From: Mycobacterium sp. Marseille-P9652
GTDB taxonomy: Bacteria > Actinomycetota > Actinomycetes > Mycobacteriales > Mycobacteriaceae
Reading direction: 5' to 3'
Length of the DNA stretch: 40,433 nucleotides
NCBI RefSeq assembly: GCF_902652685.1
Contig: NZ_CACRUY010000048.1
Coordinates: forward strand, 1 to 40,433
In this document: piece by piece, positions 25,671-36,058 of the stretch
Layout of the letters: the number at the start of each line of letters is the position of its first letter
How positions within the stretch are numbered: position 1 is the stretch's first letter
The notes under the pieces: model-generated
The model's input: the letters and a program-made list of their open reading frames with translations, nothing else
Databases searched by the model: none
Told to the model about the DNA's origin: nothing
Position numbers and translations under genes: made by a program

Positions 25671-26378
25671 TTGACAGGGATAACCGAACCCGCGAAGACG
25701 TTTTCGCGCACGTTCAGGGGCTACGAACCAGCGGCGGTCGACGCCCACATCGAGGTGTTGACGACCAAACAGCAGCTGCTCATCGACGACGTCGAGAGTC
25801 TGCGGGCCCGCTTGAAGGCGGCCGGCGACGAAGCGGCCGCGCTGCGCAAGGAGGTTGCGGTCCTCACCGACACCTCGCCCGCGCCCCACGCGATGCAACA
25901 GCGGATGGCCAAGATGCTGCGGCGCGCGGTCGACGAGGTGTCGGCCATGCAGGCCGAGGCGCGCGCCGAAGCAGAGGCGCTGATCGCCGAGGCCGAGGCC
26001 GAGGCGGAGGCCGCCCGGCAGAAACACGAAGAGCAGATGGCCGATCTGGCCGCGCGGCGCGAAGCCGTGGAGGCCGAATTCGAGGAGAAGAAGAAGCGCC
26101 TCGAGGCCGAGCTGGCCCGCATGCGCGCGGAAACCGAGGCGGCGATCGACGAGTCGTGGCGCGACGCCAAGCGCGAGGCCGACCACTACCGGGCGCAGGC
26201 GCGGCGTGCGGCCGACGAGGCCAGCGAGCAGCGCATCCGGATCCTCGAGCAGCTGACGGGGGTGTACCGCGACCTGGAACCGGTTCCCGACGCCCTCGAG
26301 GCGGCGTACCGGGAACACCGCAACTCGCCCGAGGCCGACGTCGTGGTGCCGCTCGGGGAAAAGGTCAGCACCGGGTAA
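25671..26378 (+). CDS. DivIVA-domain coiled-coil protein
   Basis: 235 residues. The N-terminal TFSRTFRGYEPAAVDAHIEV is the DivIVA lipid-binding crossed-helix motif, and residues 75-215 are an almost continuous, Ala/Glu/Arg-rich coiled coil. Such proteins mark curved or growing membrane in actinobacteria (Wag31 is the essential member). This is a smaller paralogue, not wag31. The start is TTG at 25671 after a GGGGGG site (25661-25666). It lies 84 nt after dfrA. Its role, perhaps at poles or septa, is inferred from the domain only. Confidence 0.82.
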   Translation: MTGITEPAKTFSRTFRGYEPAAVDAHIEVLTTKQQLLIDDVESLRARLKAAGDEAAALRKEVAVLTDTSPAPHAMQQRMAKMLRRAVDEVSAMQAEARAEAEALIAEAEAEAEAARQKHEEQMADLAARREAVEAEFEEKKKRLEAELARMRAETEAAIDESWRDAKREADHYRAQARRAADEASEQRIRILEQLTGVYRDLEPVPDALEAAYREHRNSPEADVVVPLGEKVSTG

Positions 26379-26405
26379 GCCCGCGGAAGGTGGCCCGGCG
26401 CCCGG

Positions 26406-26411
26406 TATTCT
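26406..26411 (+). promoter_or_regulatory. -10 element of the YcaQ-like gene
   Basis: TATTCT, 7 nt, then GTG at 26419: leaderless layout. Confidence 0.5.
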
Positions 26412-26418
26412 CGGCGCC

Positions 26419-27645
26419 GTGTCGCTCCCCAGCCGTCGGCTATCCGCCGCGCAGGCGCGGCGAATAGCCGTTGCGGCACAAGGCTTTACCGAACCGCGGC
26501 CGCGCGGCCCGGTCACCCGCGCGCACCTGAGCAGGCTGATCTCCAGAGTCCATGTGCTGCAACTGGATTCGGTGTCGGTCGCGGTGCGCGCCCACTACGC
26601 GCCGGTGTTCAGCCGGCTCGGGCCCTACGACCGCGACGTGCTGGACCGTGCCGCCTGGGGGCCGCGCCCGTCGCGGCTGTTGGCCGAATATTGGGCGCAC
26701 GAGGCCGCGCTGATGTCCGTCGACGACTGGCCCCTGCTGCGGTGGCGCATGCGCCAGTACCGGCACGGCCGCTGGCGCACCCACGTCGTCAAGGAGAACC
26801 CCCGGCTCGCCGAGGACGTCGGCGCGGCCGTCGCCGAGTTGGGGCCCAGCACGGCCGGCCAGATCGAGGCGTACCTCGAGAGGGGGTCGCCCCGCCGCAA
26901 GGGCGCCTGGTGGAACCGCACCGACACCAAGTGGGTGGCCGAGGCGCTCTTCGCGGCTGGGGTGCTCACCACCGCCACCCGGGTGGGCTTCGCGCGGCAC
27001 TACGACCTGGTGGAACGCGTGCTGCCGGCGAGCGTGCTCGCCCGGGAGGTCGACGACGACGATGCCGTCCGCGAGCTCGCGCTGCGCGCCGCCACCGCCC
27101 TGGGCGTCGCCACGGAGGCCGACATCCGCGATTACTTCCGGCTCGCGGCCGCCCAGGTCAAGCCGGCGCTCGCCCGTCTGGTGGCCGACGGTGAGATCGA
27201 GCGGGTCGAGGTGGACGGCTGGCCCGCGCCGGCGTACCTGCACGCCGGCCGCGCCGTGCCGCGCCGCGACGGCGGGACCGCGCTGCTGTGCCCGTTCGAT
27301 CCGCTGATCTTCTTCCGGCCCCGCGTCGAGCGGCTGTTCGGGTTCCACTACCGCATCGAGATCTACACCCCGGCCGCCCAGCGGCGGTACGGGTACTACG
27401 TGTGGCCGTTCCTGCTCGACGGCAACCTGGTCGCGCGGGTGGACCTCAAGGCGGACCGGGCGGCCGGCACGCTTCGGGTGGTCGGCGCCTTCGCCGAGCC
27501 GGACGTGCCGCGGGCTACGGTCGCCGCGGCGCTGAACACGCAGCTCGAGTCGATGGCGGGATGGCTGGGACTCGGCCGGATCGATGTGTCGGACCGTGGC
27601 GATCTGGCCGGGGAGCTGGCCGCGGCCCCACGATCGCCGGGCTAG
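26419..27645 (+). CDS. Winged-helix DNA glycosylase, YcaQ/AlkX-like (HTH_42)
   Basis: 408 residues of the HTH_42 family, whose members excise alkylated bases and unhook interstrand cross-links. The catalytic Q-x-D motif is Gln48-Leu-Asp50 in VLQLDSVSV, as in E. coli YcaQ/AlkX rather than the QxQ of AlkZ. Also seen are [32 protein letters not shown] and [20 protein letters not shown], all typical of the family. GTG start at 26419. Its stop codon lies in a partial copy of the 57-bp repeat array that follows. DNA repair is the probable role; the lesion is not known. Confidence 0.9.
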   Translation: MSLPSRRLSAAQARRIAVAAQGFTEPRPRGPVTRAHLSRLISRVHVLQLDSVSVAVRAHYAPVFSRLGPYDRDVLDRAAWGPRPSRLLAEYWAHEAALMSVDDWPLLRWRMRQYRHGRWRTHVVKENPRLAEDVGAAVAELGPSTAGQIEAYLERGSPRRKGAWWNRTDTKWVAEALFAAGVLTTATRVGFARHYDLVERVLPASVLAREVDDDDAVRELALRAATALGVATEADIRDYFRLAAAQVKPALARLVADGEIERVEVDGWPAPAYLHAGRAVPRRDGGTALLCPFDPLIFFRPRVERLFGFHYRIEIYTPAAQRRYGYYVWPFLLDGNLVARVDLKADRAAGTLRVVGAFAEPDVPRATVAAALNTQLESMAGWLGLGRIDVSDRGDLAGELAAAPRSPG

Positions 27646-27815
27646 GCCGATTGCCCGCCTCCTCCTCGCGCCACTGCGTGGCGCGCATCGTCGCCGGGCT
27701 AGGCCGATTGCCCGCCTCCTCCTCGCGCCACTGCGTGGCGCGCATCGTCGCCGGGCTAGGCCGATTGCCCGCCTCCTCCTCGCGCCACTGCGTGGCGCGC
27801 ATCGTCGCCGGGCTA
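27633..27815 (+). repeat. Three identical 57-bp tandem repeats plus a partial copy
   Basis: Units at 27645-27701, 27702-27758 and 27759-27815 are identical; a 12-nt partial copy (27633-27644) forms the end of the YcaQ-like gene. Each unit holds a perfect 8-bp stem with a 3-nt loop (first at 27667-27685: CGCGCCAC-TGC-GTGGCGCG). Because 57 is a multiple of 3, every junction repeats the same in-frame stop (CTAG, last copy CTAA). The array fills the gap before thyX and the last copy runs into its AAGGTGAG ribosome site. It is a VNTR/MIRU-like locus; copy number probably varies between strains (inference). Confidence 0.95.
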
Positions 27816-27826
27816 AGGTGAGCGCC

Positions 27827-28579
27827 GTGGCCCAGACCGCGCCGCTGCGCGTCCAAATGATCGCCAGGACCGAGTTTCTGGCCCCGCCGGAGGTCCCGTG
27901 GGCCACCGACGCCGACGGCGGTTCCGCGCTGGTCGAGTTCGCCGGCCGCGCCTGCTACCAGAGCTGGTCGAAGCCCAACCCCAGGACCGCGACCAATGCC
28001 GGCTACATCAAGCACATCATCGACGTCGGCCACTTCTCGGTGCTCGAGCATGCGAGCGTGTCGTTTTACATCACCGGCATCTCGCGGTCGTGCACACACG
28101 AGCTGATCCGGCACCGGCACTTCTCCTACTCGCAGCTTTCGCAGCGGTACGTACCGGAGGACGACTCGCACATCGTCGTCCCGCCCGGCATGGACGACGA
28201 TCCCGAGCTGCGGCAGATCCTGGCCGCGGCCGCCGACGCCAGCCGCGCCACCTACACCGACCTACTGGCCAGGCTGGAAGCCAAATTCGCCGACCAGCCG
28301 AACGCGATCCTGCGGCGCAAGCAGGCCCGCCAGGCCGCCCGCGCCGTCCTGCCCAACGCCACCGAGACCCGCATCGTCGTGACCGGGAATTACCGGGCGT
28401 GGCGGCATTTCATCGCGATGCGGGCCAGTGAGCACGCCGACGTCGAGATCCGCCGGCTGGCCATCGAGTGCCTGCGCCAGCTGGCCGGCGTGGCACCTGC
28501 GGTGTTCGCCGACTTCGAGGTGGTCACCCTGGCCGACGGCACCGAGGTCGCCACGAGCCCGCTCGCCACCGAAGCCTGA
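27827..28579 (+). CDS. thyX: Flavin-dependent thymidylate synthase
   Basis: 250 residues, the M. tuberculosis length. Makes dTMP using FAD and NADPH and releases tetrahydrofolate, so it does not need DHFR. The ThyX signature [14 protein letters not shown] starts at Arg95. The GTG at 27827 aligns with the known N-terminus (AxTAPLRVQ) and has AAGGTGAG 4-11 nt upstream; an in-frame GTG at 27818 would overlap that site. Upstream transcription must cross the hairpin repeats. Confidence 0.97.
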   Translation: MAQTAPLRVQMIARTEFLAPPEVPWATDADGGSALVEFAGRACYQSWSKPNPRTATNAGYIKHIIDVGHFSVLEHASVSFYITGISRSCTHELIRHRHFSYSQLSQRYVPEDDSHIVVPPGMDDDPELRQILAAAADASRATYTDLLARLEAKFADQPNAILRRKQARQAARAVLPNATETRIVVTGNYRAWRHFIAMRASEHADVEIRRLAIECLRQLAGVAPAVFADFEVVTLADGTEVATSPLATEA

Positions 28580-28593
28580 GCCTGAGCCGTGAG

Positions 28594-28643
28594 GGTGCGC
28601 GGTTGTACGCTTCGCCGCGGCGTGTCGCGGACAAACACGCACC
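28594..28643. repeat. Imperfect inverted repeat between thyX and dapA
   Basis: GGTGCG at 28594 pairs with CGCACC at 28638, with further inner pairing (TTGT with ACAA, and CCGCG with CGCGG around the centre). It is 14 nt after the thyX stop and could be a terminator without U tract or an mRNA structure. Confidence 0.4.
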
Positions 28644-28656
28644 TTCGCGCCGCTGA

Positions 28657-29595
<939 letters not shown>

Positions 29596-29602
29596 GCCGC
29601 GC

Positions 29603-31279
29603 GTGAACGAAGACCTCACCCCACCAGGTCCCTTGTCCCCGGGTGGGTTGCGGGTCACCGCGTTGGGTGGCATCAACGAAATCGGCCGCAACATGACCGT
29701 TTTCGAGCACCTCGGCCGCTTGCTCATCATCGACTGCGGGGTGATGTTCCCCACCCACGACGAGCCCGGCGTCGACCTGATCCTGCCCGACCTGCGCCAC
29801 ATCGAAGATCGGCTCGAGGACATCGAGGCGCTGGTCCTGACGCACGCACACGAGGACCACATCGGCGCGATTCCGTTCCTGCTCAAGCTGCGGCCCGACA
29901 TCCCGGTCGTCGGCTCGAAGTTCACGCTCGCGCTGGTCGCCGCGAAATGCCGCGAGCACCGCATCAAGCCGGCGTTCGTCGAGGTCGCCGAGGGACAGCG
30001 CAGCACCCACGGCGTCTTCCAGTGCGAATACTTCGCCGTCAACCACTCGATCCCCGACGCGCTGGCCATCGCGGTGCACACCGGGGCGGGCACCGTCCTG
30101 CACACCGGCGACATCAAGCTCGACCAGCTCCCGCCCGACGGCCGGCCCACCGACCTGCCCGGCATGTCGCGGCTCGGCGACGCCGGCGTCGACCTGTTCC
30201 TGTGCGACTCCACCAACGCCGAGATCCCCGGCGTCGGCCCGTCGGAGAGCGAGGTGGGGCCCACCCTGCACCGGCTGATCCGCGGCGCCGACGGCCGCGT
30301 CATCGTCGCGTGCTTCGCCTCCAACGTGGACCGCGTTCAGCAGATCATCGATGCGGCAGTCGCATTGGGGCGGCGCGTGTCGTTCGTGGGGCGGTCCATG
30401 GTGCGCAACATGGCGATCGCCCGGGAGCTGGGCTTCCTGCGGGTCGACGACTCCGACGTGATCGACATCGCCGCGGCCGAGATGATGGCGCCCGAGCGGG
30501 TGGTGCTGATCACCACCGGCACCCAGGGTGAGCCGATGTCGGCGCTGTCGCGGATGTCGCGCGGCGAGCACCGCAGTATCACGCTCACCGCGAACGACCT
30601 GGTGGTCCTCTCGTCGTCGCTGATACCCGGCAACGAGGAGGCGGTGTACGGCGTCATCGACTCGCTGGCGAAGATCGGGGCCCGAGTGGTCACCAATCAA
30701 CAAGTGCGCGTTCATGTCTCGGGTCACGCGTACGCCGGTGAGCTGCTGTTCCTCTACAACGGGGTGCGGCCGCGCAACGTGATGCCAGTGCACGGAACCT
30801 GGCGGATGCTGCGGGCCAACGCCAAGCTCGCGGCCCGCGCCGGGGTGCCCGAGGAGTCGATCGTGCTGGCCGAGAACGGCGTCAGCGTCGACCTGATGGC
30901 CGGACGGGCCGCCATCGCGGGCGCGGTGCCGGTCGGCAAGATGTTCGTCGACGGGCTGATCACCGGCGACGTCGGTGACATCACGCTGGGGGAGCGCCTC
31001 ATCCTGTCGTCGGGCTTCGTCGCGGTGACCGTCGTCGTCGGCCGCGGCACGGGACGCCCGGTCGCGGTGCCACACCTGTACTCCCGTGGGTTCTCCGAAG
31101 ATCCCAAGGCGCTCGAGCCGGCGGTGCGCAAGGTGGAGGCGGAACTGGAAGCGCTGCTGGCCGAGCACATCACCGACCCGGCCCGCATCGCGCAGGCGGT
31201 GCGCCGCACGGTGGGCAAGTGGGTGGGGGAGACCTACCGCCGCCAGCCGATGATCGTGCCGACGGTCATCGAGGTCTAG
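29603..31279 (+). CDS. rnj: Ribonuclease J
   Basis: 558 residues, the same as Rv2752c. Metallo-beta-lactamase/beta-CASP nuclease with endo- and 5'-exonuclease activity in RNA processing and decay. Metal site LTHAHEDHIGA (HxHxDH), NHSIPDALAI, the beta-CASP motif HTGDIKLDQLPPDGRPTDLP and the C-terminal HGTWRMLRANAKLA. The start GTG at 29603 matches the length of the known protein; an upstream ATG in dapA is rejected. The C-terminus VGETYRRQPMIVPTVIEV is the conserved end. Confidence 0.97.
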   Translation: MNEDLTPPGPLSPGGLRVTALGGINEIGRNMTVFEHLGRLLIIDCGVMFPTHDEPGVDLILPDLRHIEDRLEDIEALVLTHAHEDHIGAIPFLLKLRPDIPVVGSKFTLALVAAKCREHRIKPAFVEVAEGQRSTHGVFQCEYFAVNHSIPDALAIAVHTGAGTVLHTGDIKLDQLPPDGRPTDLPGMSRLGDAGVDLFLCDSTNAEIPGVGPSESEVGPTLHRLIRGADGRVIVACFASNVDRVQQIIDAAVALGRRVSFVGRSMVRNMAIARELGFLRVDDSDVIDIAAAEMMAPERVVLITTGTQGEPMSALSRMSRGEHRSITLTANDLVVLSSSLIPGNEEAVYGVIDSLAKIGARVVTNQQVRVHVSGHAYAGELLFLYNGVRPRNVMPVHGTWRMLRANAKLAARAGVPEESIVLAENGVSVDLMAGRAAIAGAVPVGKMFVDGLITGDVGDITLGERLILSSGFVAVTVVVGRGTGRPVAVPHLYSRGFSEDPKALEPAVRKVEAELEALLAEHITDPARIAQAVRRTVGKWVGETYRRQPMIVPTVIEV

Positions 31280-31383
31280 CGCTTCGGCGGCTCGCCATCG
31301 CGAAACGTGAACTGCTGCGGAGTTTTTCGGCGTGTCGCCGCAACCGTTTACGTGTCGTGGCGGCGAGGCCCGGTGCCCCGCCG

Positions 31384-32256
31384 CTATACCTTCTCCGCGT
31401 AGGCCGACCACTCGATCTGTGACGCCTTGAGCCTGCGGCCGGTCGGCTCGACGTAGCGCCGGACCAGGTCGTCGGGCCCCGCCTGTTCCACCAGCCGCCA
31501 GCCGTACGGGGCGAGGAAATCCGCCACCTCGTCGGGCTGCAGGCCGAAGTGCCACAGCTGGCGGCGCTGCCGGACGCTGCGGTACAGCGTCCGGGTGCCG
31601 TACCGATTGGTGCCGTCGATGAAATCCCGGCGCACGTAGGTGAACACCAGCCGGCTGCCCGGCGCGGCGGCGCGCAGGCCCTCCAGCGTTCGGCGGACGG
31701 TCTGCTCGCTGAGGTACTGGGTCACGCCCTCGCAGATGAAGAAGGCCCGGTAGTCGGTGTGGTAACCGTGCTCCGCCAGCGCCGTGAGCAGGTCGTCGCG
31801 CTCCAGGTCCAGGGCCACCAGGCGCACCGACAGCGGCGGCCCGCCCAGCACCCGGCGGACCGTCTGCAGCTTGCGCGCGATGTTGACGGGCAGGTCGACC
31901 TCGAAGACGGGGATGCGGACCTGCCGCGTCAGCAGGTAGGGGCGGGTGTCCAGGCCGGCGCCGAGGATGACGACGGCGTCGACGTCACCGAGCGCGCCGG
32001 CGAGCTTGTCGCCGATGAACCGCTTGCGGCAGGCCAGGTTGACCCACAGCCCGCGGCCGGACCACTCCGATCCCCGGATCATCAACCGGCGCAGGGGCCC
32101 CGAGCGGGTGGCGGTGACGAGCCACCGCAGCGGGGTCGGCAGGAACAACGCGGCGAGGTCGTCGTCCAGCAACCGGCGGTCGGGCGGCTCGTTCTGCTCG
32201 ACGGCCGTCAGCACGATCGGGCCGAAGGCGGTCTGCGCCACAAGGTTTCGCGCCAT
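31384..32256 (-). CDS. SAM-dependent methyltransferase (LCM-like)
   Basis: 290 residues, apparently the Rv2751 equivalent. The class I SAM site VVILGAGLDTRPYLL is at about 95-109, with the acidic motif II FEVDLPVN and FICEGVTQYLSEQTV as in the mycobacterial leucine carboxyl methyltransferase-like family. It starts 6 nt after the SDR stop in a three-gene minus-strand operon. The substrate is unknown. Confidence 0.92.
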   Translation of the reverse strand: MARNLVAQTAFGPIVLTAVEQNEPPDRRLLDDDLAALFLPTPLRWLVTATRSGPLRRLMIRGSEWSGRGLWVNLACRKRFIGDKLAGALGDVDAVVILGAGLDTRPYLLTRQVRIPVFEVDLPVNIARKLQTVRRVLGGPPLSVRLVALDLERDDLLTALAEHGYHTDYRAFFICEGVTQYLSEQTVRRTLEGLRAAAPGSRLVFTYVRRDFIDGTNRYGTRTLYRSVRQRRQLWHFGLQPDEVADFLAPYGWRLVEQAGPDDLVRRYVEPTGRRLKASQIEWSAYAEKV

Positions 32257-32262
32257 GAATGG

Positions 32263-33084
32263 CTACTTGTTCAGGAAGCCGGCGTCGACGGGCAGCGTGA
32301 CGCCGGTGATATAGCGGGCCTGGTCAGACACCAGCCACGCCACCGCGTTGGCGATGTCCTCGGCCTGCAACACCTCCACCGGCAGGGCGTTGCCCATGGC
32401 CCCCGGCGTGTCCGTCGACGCGGCCATCTTGGCCAGCCACTCCCGGGTGAACTCGTTGTTGATCATCGGCGTTTCCACGCCCGTCGGATGAATCGAGTTG
32501 ACCCGGATGTTCTGACCGGCAAGCAGATTGGCGTATACCCGCATCAACCCGACCACCCCGTGCTTGGCGGCGGCGTAGCCGACCGAACCGGCGTCCGGGC
32601 TGCCCACGCCGGCGAGCCCGGCGGCCGAGCTGATCAGCACGATCGATCCGCCGGTGCCCTGTTTGACCATGGTCGGTATCGAGGCCTTGATCGTGTTGTA
32701 GACACCGGTCAGGTTGACGTCGATGACGTCGCGCCAGCCGTCGTCGCCGGACTGCATGGGAGCGATGCCGGCGTTGGCCACCACGATGTCCAGCCGGCCG
32801 AACTCGTCGAGGCCCGCCTTCAGCGCGGCGGACAGCGATCCCCGGTCGCGGACGTCGCCCTGCTTGGCGACGATCCGGGCGCCCGTGTCCTCGACCAGCT
32901 TGACGGTGGCGGCCAGGTCGTCAGCGGTGGCCAAGGGGTACGGCACGCTGGCGATCTGTTCGCACAGGTCGACCGCGATGATGTCGGCGCCATCGGAGGC
33001 AAGACGAACGGCGTGCGCGCGGCCCTGGCCGCGCGCGGCCCCCGTGATGAACGCGACCCGGCCCTCGAGCGGCCCCCCCGTCAC
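32263..33084 (-). CDS. Mycofactocin-coupled-type SDR oxidoreductase
   Basis: 273 residues (Rv2750 equivalent, 272). It has the signature of the SDR subfamily that co-occurs with mycofactocin: [20 protein letters not shown] at the nucleotide site, ADIIAVDLC and an inserted [18 protein letters not shown] loop, then [13 protein letters not shown] with the catalytic Tyr and Lys. Members keep a tightly bound NAD and pass electrons to mycofactocin. GTG start at 33084 overlaps the stop of the upstream gene (GTGA). The alcohol substrate is unknown. Confidence 0.9.
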   Translation of the reverse strand: MTGGPLEGRVAFITGAARGQGRAHAVRLASDGADIIAVDLCEQIASVPYPLATADDLAATVKLVEDTGARIVAKQGDVRDRGSLSAALKAGLDEFGRLDIVVANAGIAPMQSGDDGWRDVIDVNLTGVYNTIKASIPTMVKQGTGGSIVLISSAAGLAGVGSPDAGSVGYAAAKHGVVGLMRVYANLLAGQNIRVNSIHPTGVETPMINNEFTREWLAKMAASTDTPGAMGNALPVEVLQAEDIANAVAWLVSDQARYITGVTLPVDAGFLNK

Positions 33085-33395
33085 GGGCGCAGCTGGCCCT
33101 TGTCGGGGTCGCCGGCCGGGACCGGCTGCAGCATCTTGATGTCCGGCGCCCCCGCCAGGTGCTCGCCTGCCGCGCTGAACATCTTGCCGATCGCCGGGGC
33201 TGTGCTGTGGGCCTTGAGGGCCTCCTCGTCGGCCCACTGCTCGACGAACACGAAGGTCTCACCCGTCTGGTGCAGCGAGTACAGCTGGCAGCCGGGCTCG
33301 TCGTGCACCTCTTGCACCGCGGTGGTCAGGATGTCGCGGACGGTGTCGACCGATTCGGGCTTGACGGTCATGGTGGCGACGACGACGACGGGCAT
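33081..33395 (-). CDS. Antibiotic biosynthesis monooxygenase (ABM)-domain protein
   Basis: 104 residues, as Rv2749. A ferredoxin-like ABM fold: [20 protein letters not shown], then [20 protein letters not shown] and [16 protein letters not shown], found in small dimeric cofactor-free oxygenases. The ATG at 33395 is chosen over an upstream one at 33446 because a GGAGG site is 9 nt before it and the length matches. A TAGGGT -10 at 33456-33461 (minus) would give a ~54-nt leader. First gene of the operon with the SDR and methyltransferase; divergent from ftsK. Confidence 0.9.
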   Translation of the reverse strand: MPVVVVATMTVKPESVDTVRDILTTAVQEVHDEPGCQLYSLHQTGETFVFVEQWADEEALKAHSTAPAIGKMFSAAGEHLAGAPDIKMLQPVPAGDPDKGQLRP

Positions 33396-33539
33396 GCTGG
33401 GGCCTCCTGGGGTTTCGGGGTGGGTGACGCGCATGACTTTCGTCACCGCCTGTCACCCTACTCACGCCTCGGGGAGGGTGGACCCGCGATATCGGCGCGT
33501 TACCAGTGTGGCGGATGGTGCCGAAGAGGCGGTTGCGAC

Positions 33540-33545
33540 TACGCT
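33540..33545 (+). promoter_or_regulatory. -10 element of ftsK
   Basis: TACGCT, 7 nt, then the ATG at 33553: leaderless layout that fixes the ftsK start. Confidence 0.5.
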
Positions 33546-33552
33546 TGCCGAC

Positions 33553-36042
33553 ATGGCTAACAAGACGGCCGCCCGCTCGAAAACCCGAACAAACAGGTCA
33601 AAGGCCACTCCGCGGGCCGGGGCGCGGAAAGCGCGGCCGGCCCCCCCGCGCCGGAAGGCCGGCAGGCCCGTCAGCCGGCGCAGGCGGTCGCTGCTGGTGG
33701 CGACCGGCCTGACCTGCGCTCGCGGCGCGCGCGCCGCCTGGCTGATGGCGGCCCGCGGAACCGGGGGAGCCGCCCGCTCGATCGGGCGCGCGCACGACAT
33801 CGACCCCGGGCATCGCCGCGACGGGATCGCGCTCGCGCTGCTCGGCGTCTCGGTGATCGTCGCCGCGAGCTCCTGGTTTCACGCCGCCCGGCCGGTCGGC
33901 GCGTGGGTCGACACCGTGCTGCGGACGTTCATCGGCGCCGGGGTGCTGGCGCTGCCCCTGGTCGCAGCCGGGATCGCGGTGGCGTTGATGCGCACCGAGC
34001 CCGATCCCGACGCCCGGCCCCGCCTGATCCTGGGCGCCAGCCTGGTGGCGCTGTCCGTGCTGGGGCTGCGCCACCTGTGGTCCGGCTCGCCCGAGGACCC
34101 CGAGGCGCGGCGCCGCGCCGCGGGTTTCGTCGGGTTCGCGATCGGTGGGCCGCTGTCCGACGGGCTGACCCCGTGGATCGCGGCTCCGCTGCTGTTCATC
34201 GGCTTCATGTTCGGCCTGCTGTTGCTGACCGGCACCACGATCCGCGAGGTGCCCGACGTCGTGCGTTCCATGTTCGGCACCCGGCTGTTCGGGCAGGATG
34301 ACGACTACCACGACGAGGCCTACGACTTCGCCGGTGACGACGCGGACACCGAGGAGGTCGAGGGCGTCAGGACCCCCGCAGAGGACTTCTCCGACGGCTA
34401 CTACGACGCGGCCGTCGACGACCAACCGGCCGCCTGGCCCTCGCAGTCCGACGCCCCACTGGTCGACGACCTGCCCACGGTCCCCGAGCCCAAGCGCCGC
34501 CGCTCGTCGCGCAAGAGCGAACCACCGCTCGACCGCGTCGTCGAGGGCCCGTACACCCTGCCGCCGCTGAGCCTGCTGGTGGCCGGCGACCCACCCAAGA
34601 AGCGCAGCGCCGCCAACACCGTCATGGCCGACGCCATCAGCGAGGTGCTCAACCAGTTCAAGGTCGACGCCGCCGTCACCGGCTGCACCCGCGGGCCGAC
34701 CGTCACCCGCTACGAGGTGGAGCTGGGGCCCGGGGTCAAGGTGGAAAAGATCACCGCGCTGCAGAAGAACATCGCCTATGCGGTGGCCACCGAGAGCGTC
34801 CGCATGCTGGCGCCCATCCCCGGCAAGTCGGCCGTGGGCATCGAGGTGCCCAACACCGACCGCGAGATGGTGCGGCTGGCCGACGTGCTGACCGCGCCCA
34901 CCACGCGTCGCGACCACCACCCGCTGGTCATCGGCCTGGGCAAGGACATCGAGGGCGACTTCATCTCGGCCAACCTGGCGAAGATGCCCCACCTGCTGGT
35001 CGCGGGCTCCACCGGCTCCGGCAAGTCCAGCTTCGTCAACTCCATGCTGGTGTCGCTGCTCACGCGCGCCACCCCGGAGGAGGTCAGGATGATCCTGATC
35101 GACCCGAAGATGGTGGAACTCACGCCGTACGAAGGCATTCCGCACCTCATCACCCCGATCATCACCCAGCCGAAGAAGGCGGCGGCCGCGCTGGCGTGGC
35201 TCGTCGAGGAGATGGAGCAGCGCTACCAGGACATGCAGGCCTCGCGGGTGCGCCACATCGACGACTTCAACGACAAGGTGCGCTCGGGGGCCATCACCGC
35301 GCCGCTGGGCAGCCAGCGCGAGTACCGGCCCTACCCGTACGTCGTCGCGATCGTCGACGAGCTGGCCGACCTGATGATGACCGCGCCGCGCGACGTCGAG
35401 GACGCGATCGTGCGGATCACCCAGAAGGCCCGCGCCGCGGGCATTCACCTGGTGCTGGCCACCCAGCGCCCGTCGGTGGACGTCGTGACCGGACTGATCA
35501 AGACGAACGTGCCCTCCCGGCTGGCGTTCGCCACGTCGTCGCTCACCGACAGCCGCGTCATCCTGGACCAGGCCGGCGCCGAGAAGCTGATCGGCATGGG
35601 CGACGGGCTGTTCCTGCCGATGGGCGCCAGCAAGCCGATCCGGCTGCAGGGCGCCTACATCACCGACGAGGAGATCCAGGCCGTCGTCGCCGCCTGCAAG
35701 GACCAGGCCGAGCCCGAGTACACCGAGGGCGTCACCACCGCCAAGCCCACCGGTGAGCGCGCCGACGTCGACCCCGACATCGGCGACGACATGGATGTGT
35801 TCCTGCAGGCCGTGGAGCTGGTGGTGTCGAGCCAGTTCGGCTCCACCTCGATGCTGCAGCGCAAGCTGCGGGTCGGGTTCGCCAAGGCCGGCCGGCTGAT
35901 GGACCTGATGGAAACCCGCGGCATCGTGGGGCCGAGCGAGGGCTCCAAGGCGCGCGAGGTGCTCGTCAAGCCCGACGAGCTGGCCGGGACGCTGGCGCTG
36001 ATCCGCGGCGGCAGCGACGCCGACGGCGGCGAGCCCGAATAG
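33553..36042 (+). CDS. ftsK: DNA translocase FtsK
   Basis: 829 residues. Septal ATPase that pumps chromosome ends during division. The N-terminal 60 residues are very basic, followed by about four hydrophobic segments (residues 90-240), an acidic linker (QDDDYHDEAYDFAGDDADTE), the motor (Walker A GSTGSGKSS at 485-493 with Lys491; Walker B VVAIVDELADLM) and the C-terminal winged-helix gamma domain (SSQFGSTSMLQRKLRVGFAK). The linker is shorter than in E. coli FtsK. The ATG at 33553 follows a -10 element by 7 nt; longer open frame upstream overlaps the divergent operon and is not used. Corresponds to Rv2748c. Confidence 0.97.
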   Translation: MANKTAARSKTRTNRSKATPRAGARKARPAPPRRKAGRPVSRRRRSLLVATGLTCARGARAAWLMAARGTGGAARSIGRAHDIDPGHRRDGIALALLGVSVIVAASSWFHAARPVGAWVDTVLRTFIGAGVLALPLVAAGIAVALMRTEPDPDARPRLILGASLVALSVLGLRHLWSGSPEDPEARRRAAGFVGFAIGGPLSDGLTPWIAAPLLFIGFMFGLLLLTGTTIREVPDVVRSMFGTRLFGQDDDYHDEAYDFAGDDADTEEVEGVRTPAEDFSDGYYDAAVDDQPAAWPSQSDAPLVDDLPTVPEPKRRRSSRKSEPPLDRVVEGPYTLPPLSLLVAGDPPKKRSAANTVMADAISEVLNQFKVDAAVTGCTRGPTVTRYEVELGPGVKVEKITALQKNIAYAVATESVRMLAPIPGKSAVGIEVPNTDREMVRLADVLTAPTTRRDHHPLVIGLGKDIEGDFISANLAKMPHLLVAGSTGSGKSSFVNSMLVSLLTRATPEEVRMILIDPKMVELTPYEGIPHLITPIITQPKKAAAALAWLVEEMEQRYQDMQASRVRHIDDFNDKVRSGAITAPLGSQREYRPYPYVVAIVDELADLMMTAPRDVEDAIVRITQKARAAGIHLVLATQRPSVDVVTGLIKTNVPSRLAFATSSLTDSRVILDQAGAEKLIGMGDGLFLPMGASKPIRLQGAYITDEEIQAVVAACKDQAEPEYTEGVTTAKPTGERADVDPDIGDDMDVFLQAVELVVSSQFGSTSMLQRKLRVGFAKAGRLMDLMETRGIVGPSEGSKAREVLVKPDELAGTLALIRGGSDADGGEPE

Positions 36043-36058
36043 CGTCCGCCGTCATCGA

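Noticed and set aside
27515-28171. Repeat-containing minus-strand open frame (and a similar plus-strand one at 27288-27821)
   Set aside because: The 57-bp period is a multiple of three, so frames stay open through the array on both strands; no start or domain supports translation.
31328-31340. CGGCG-TGT-CGCCG hairpin between RNase J and the methyltransferase
   Set aside because: Only 5 bp, with the T run on the wrong side for either convergent gene; too weak to call a terminator.
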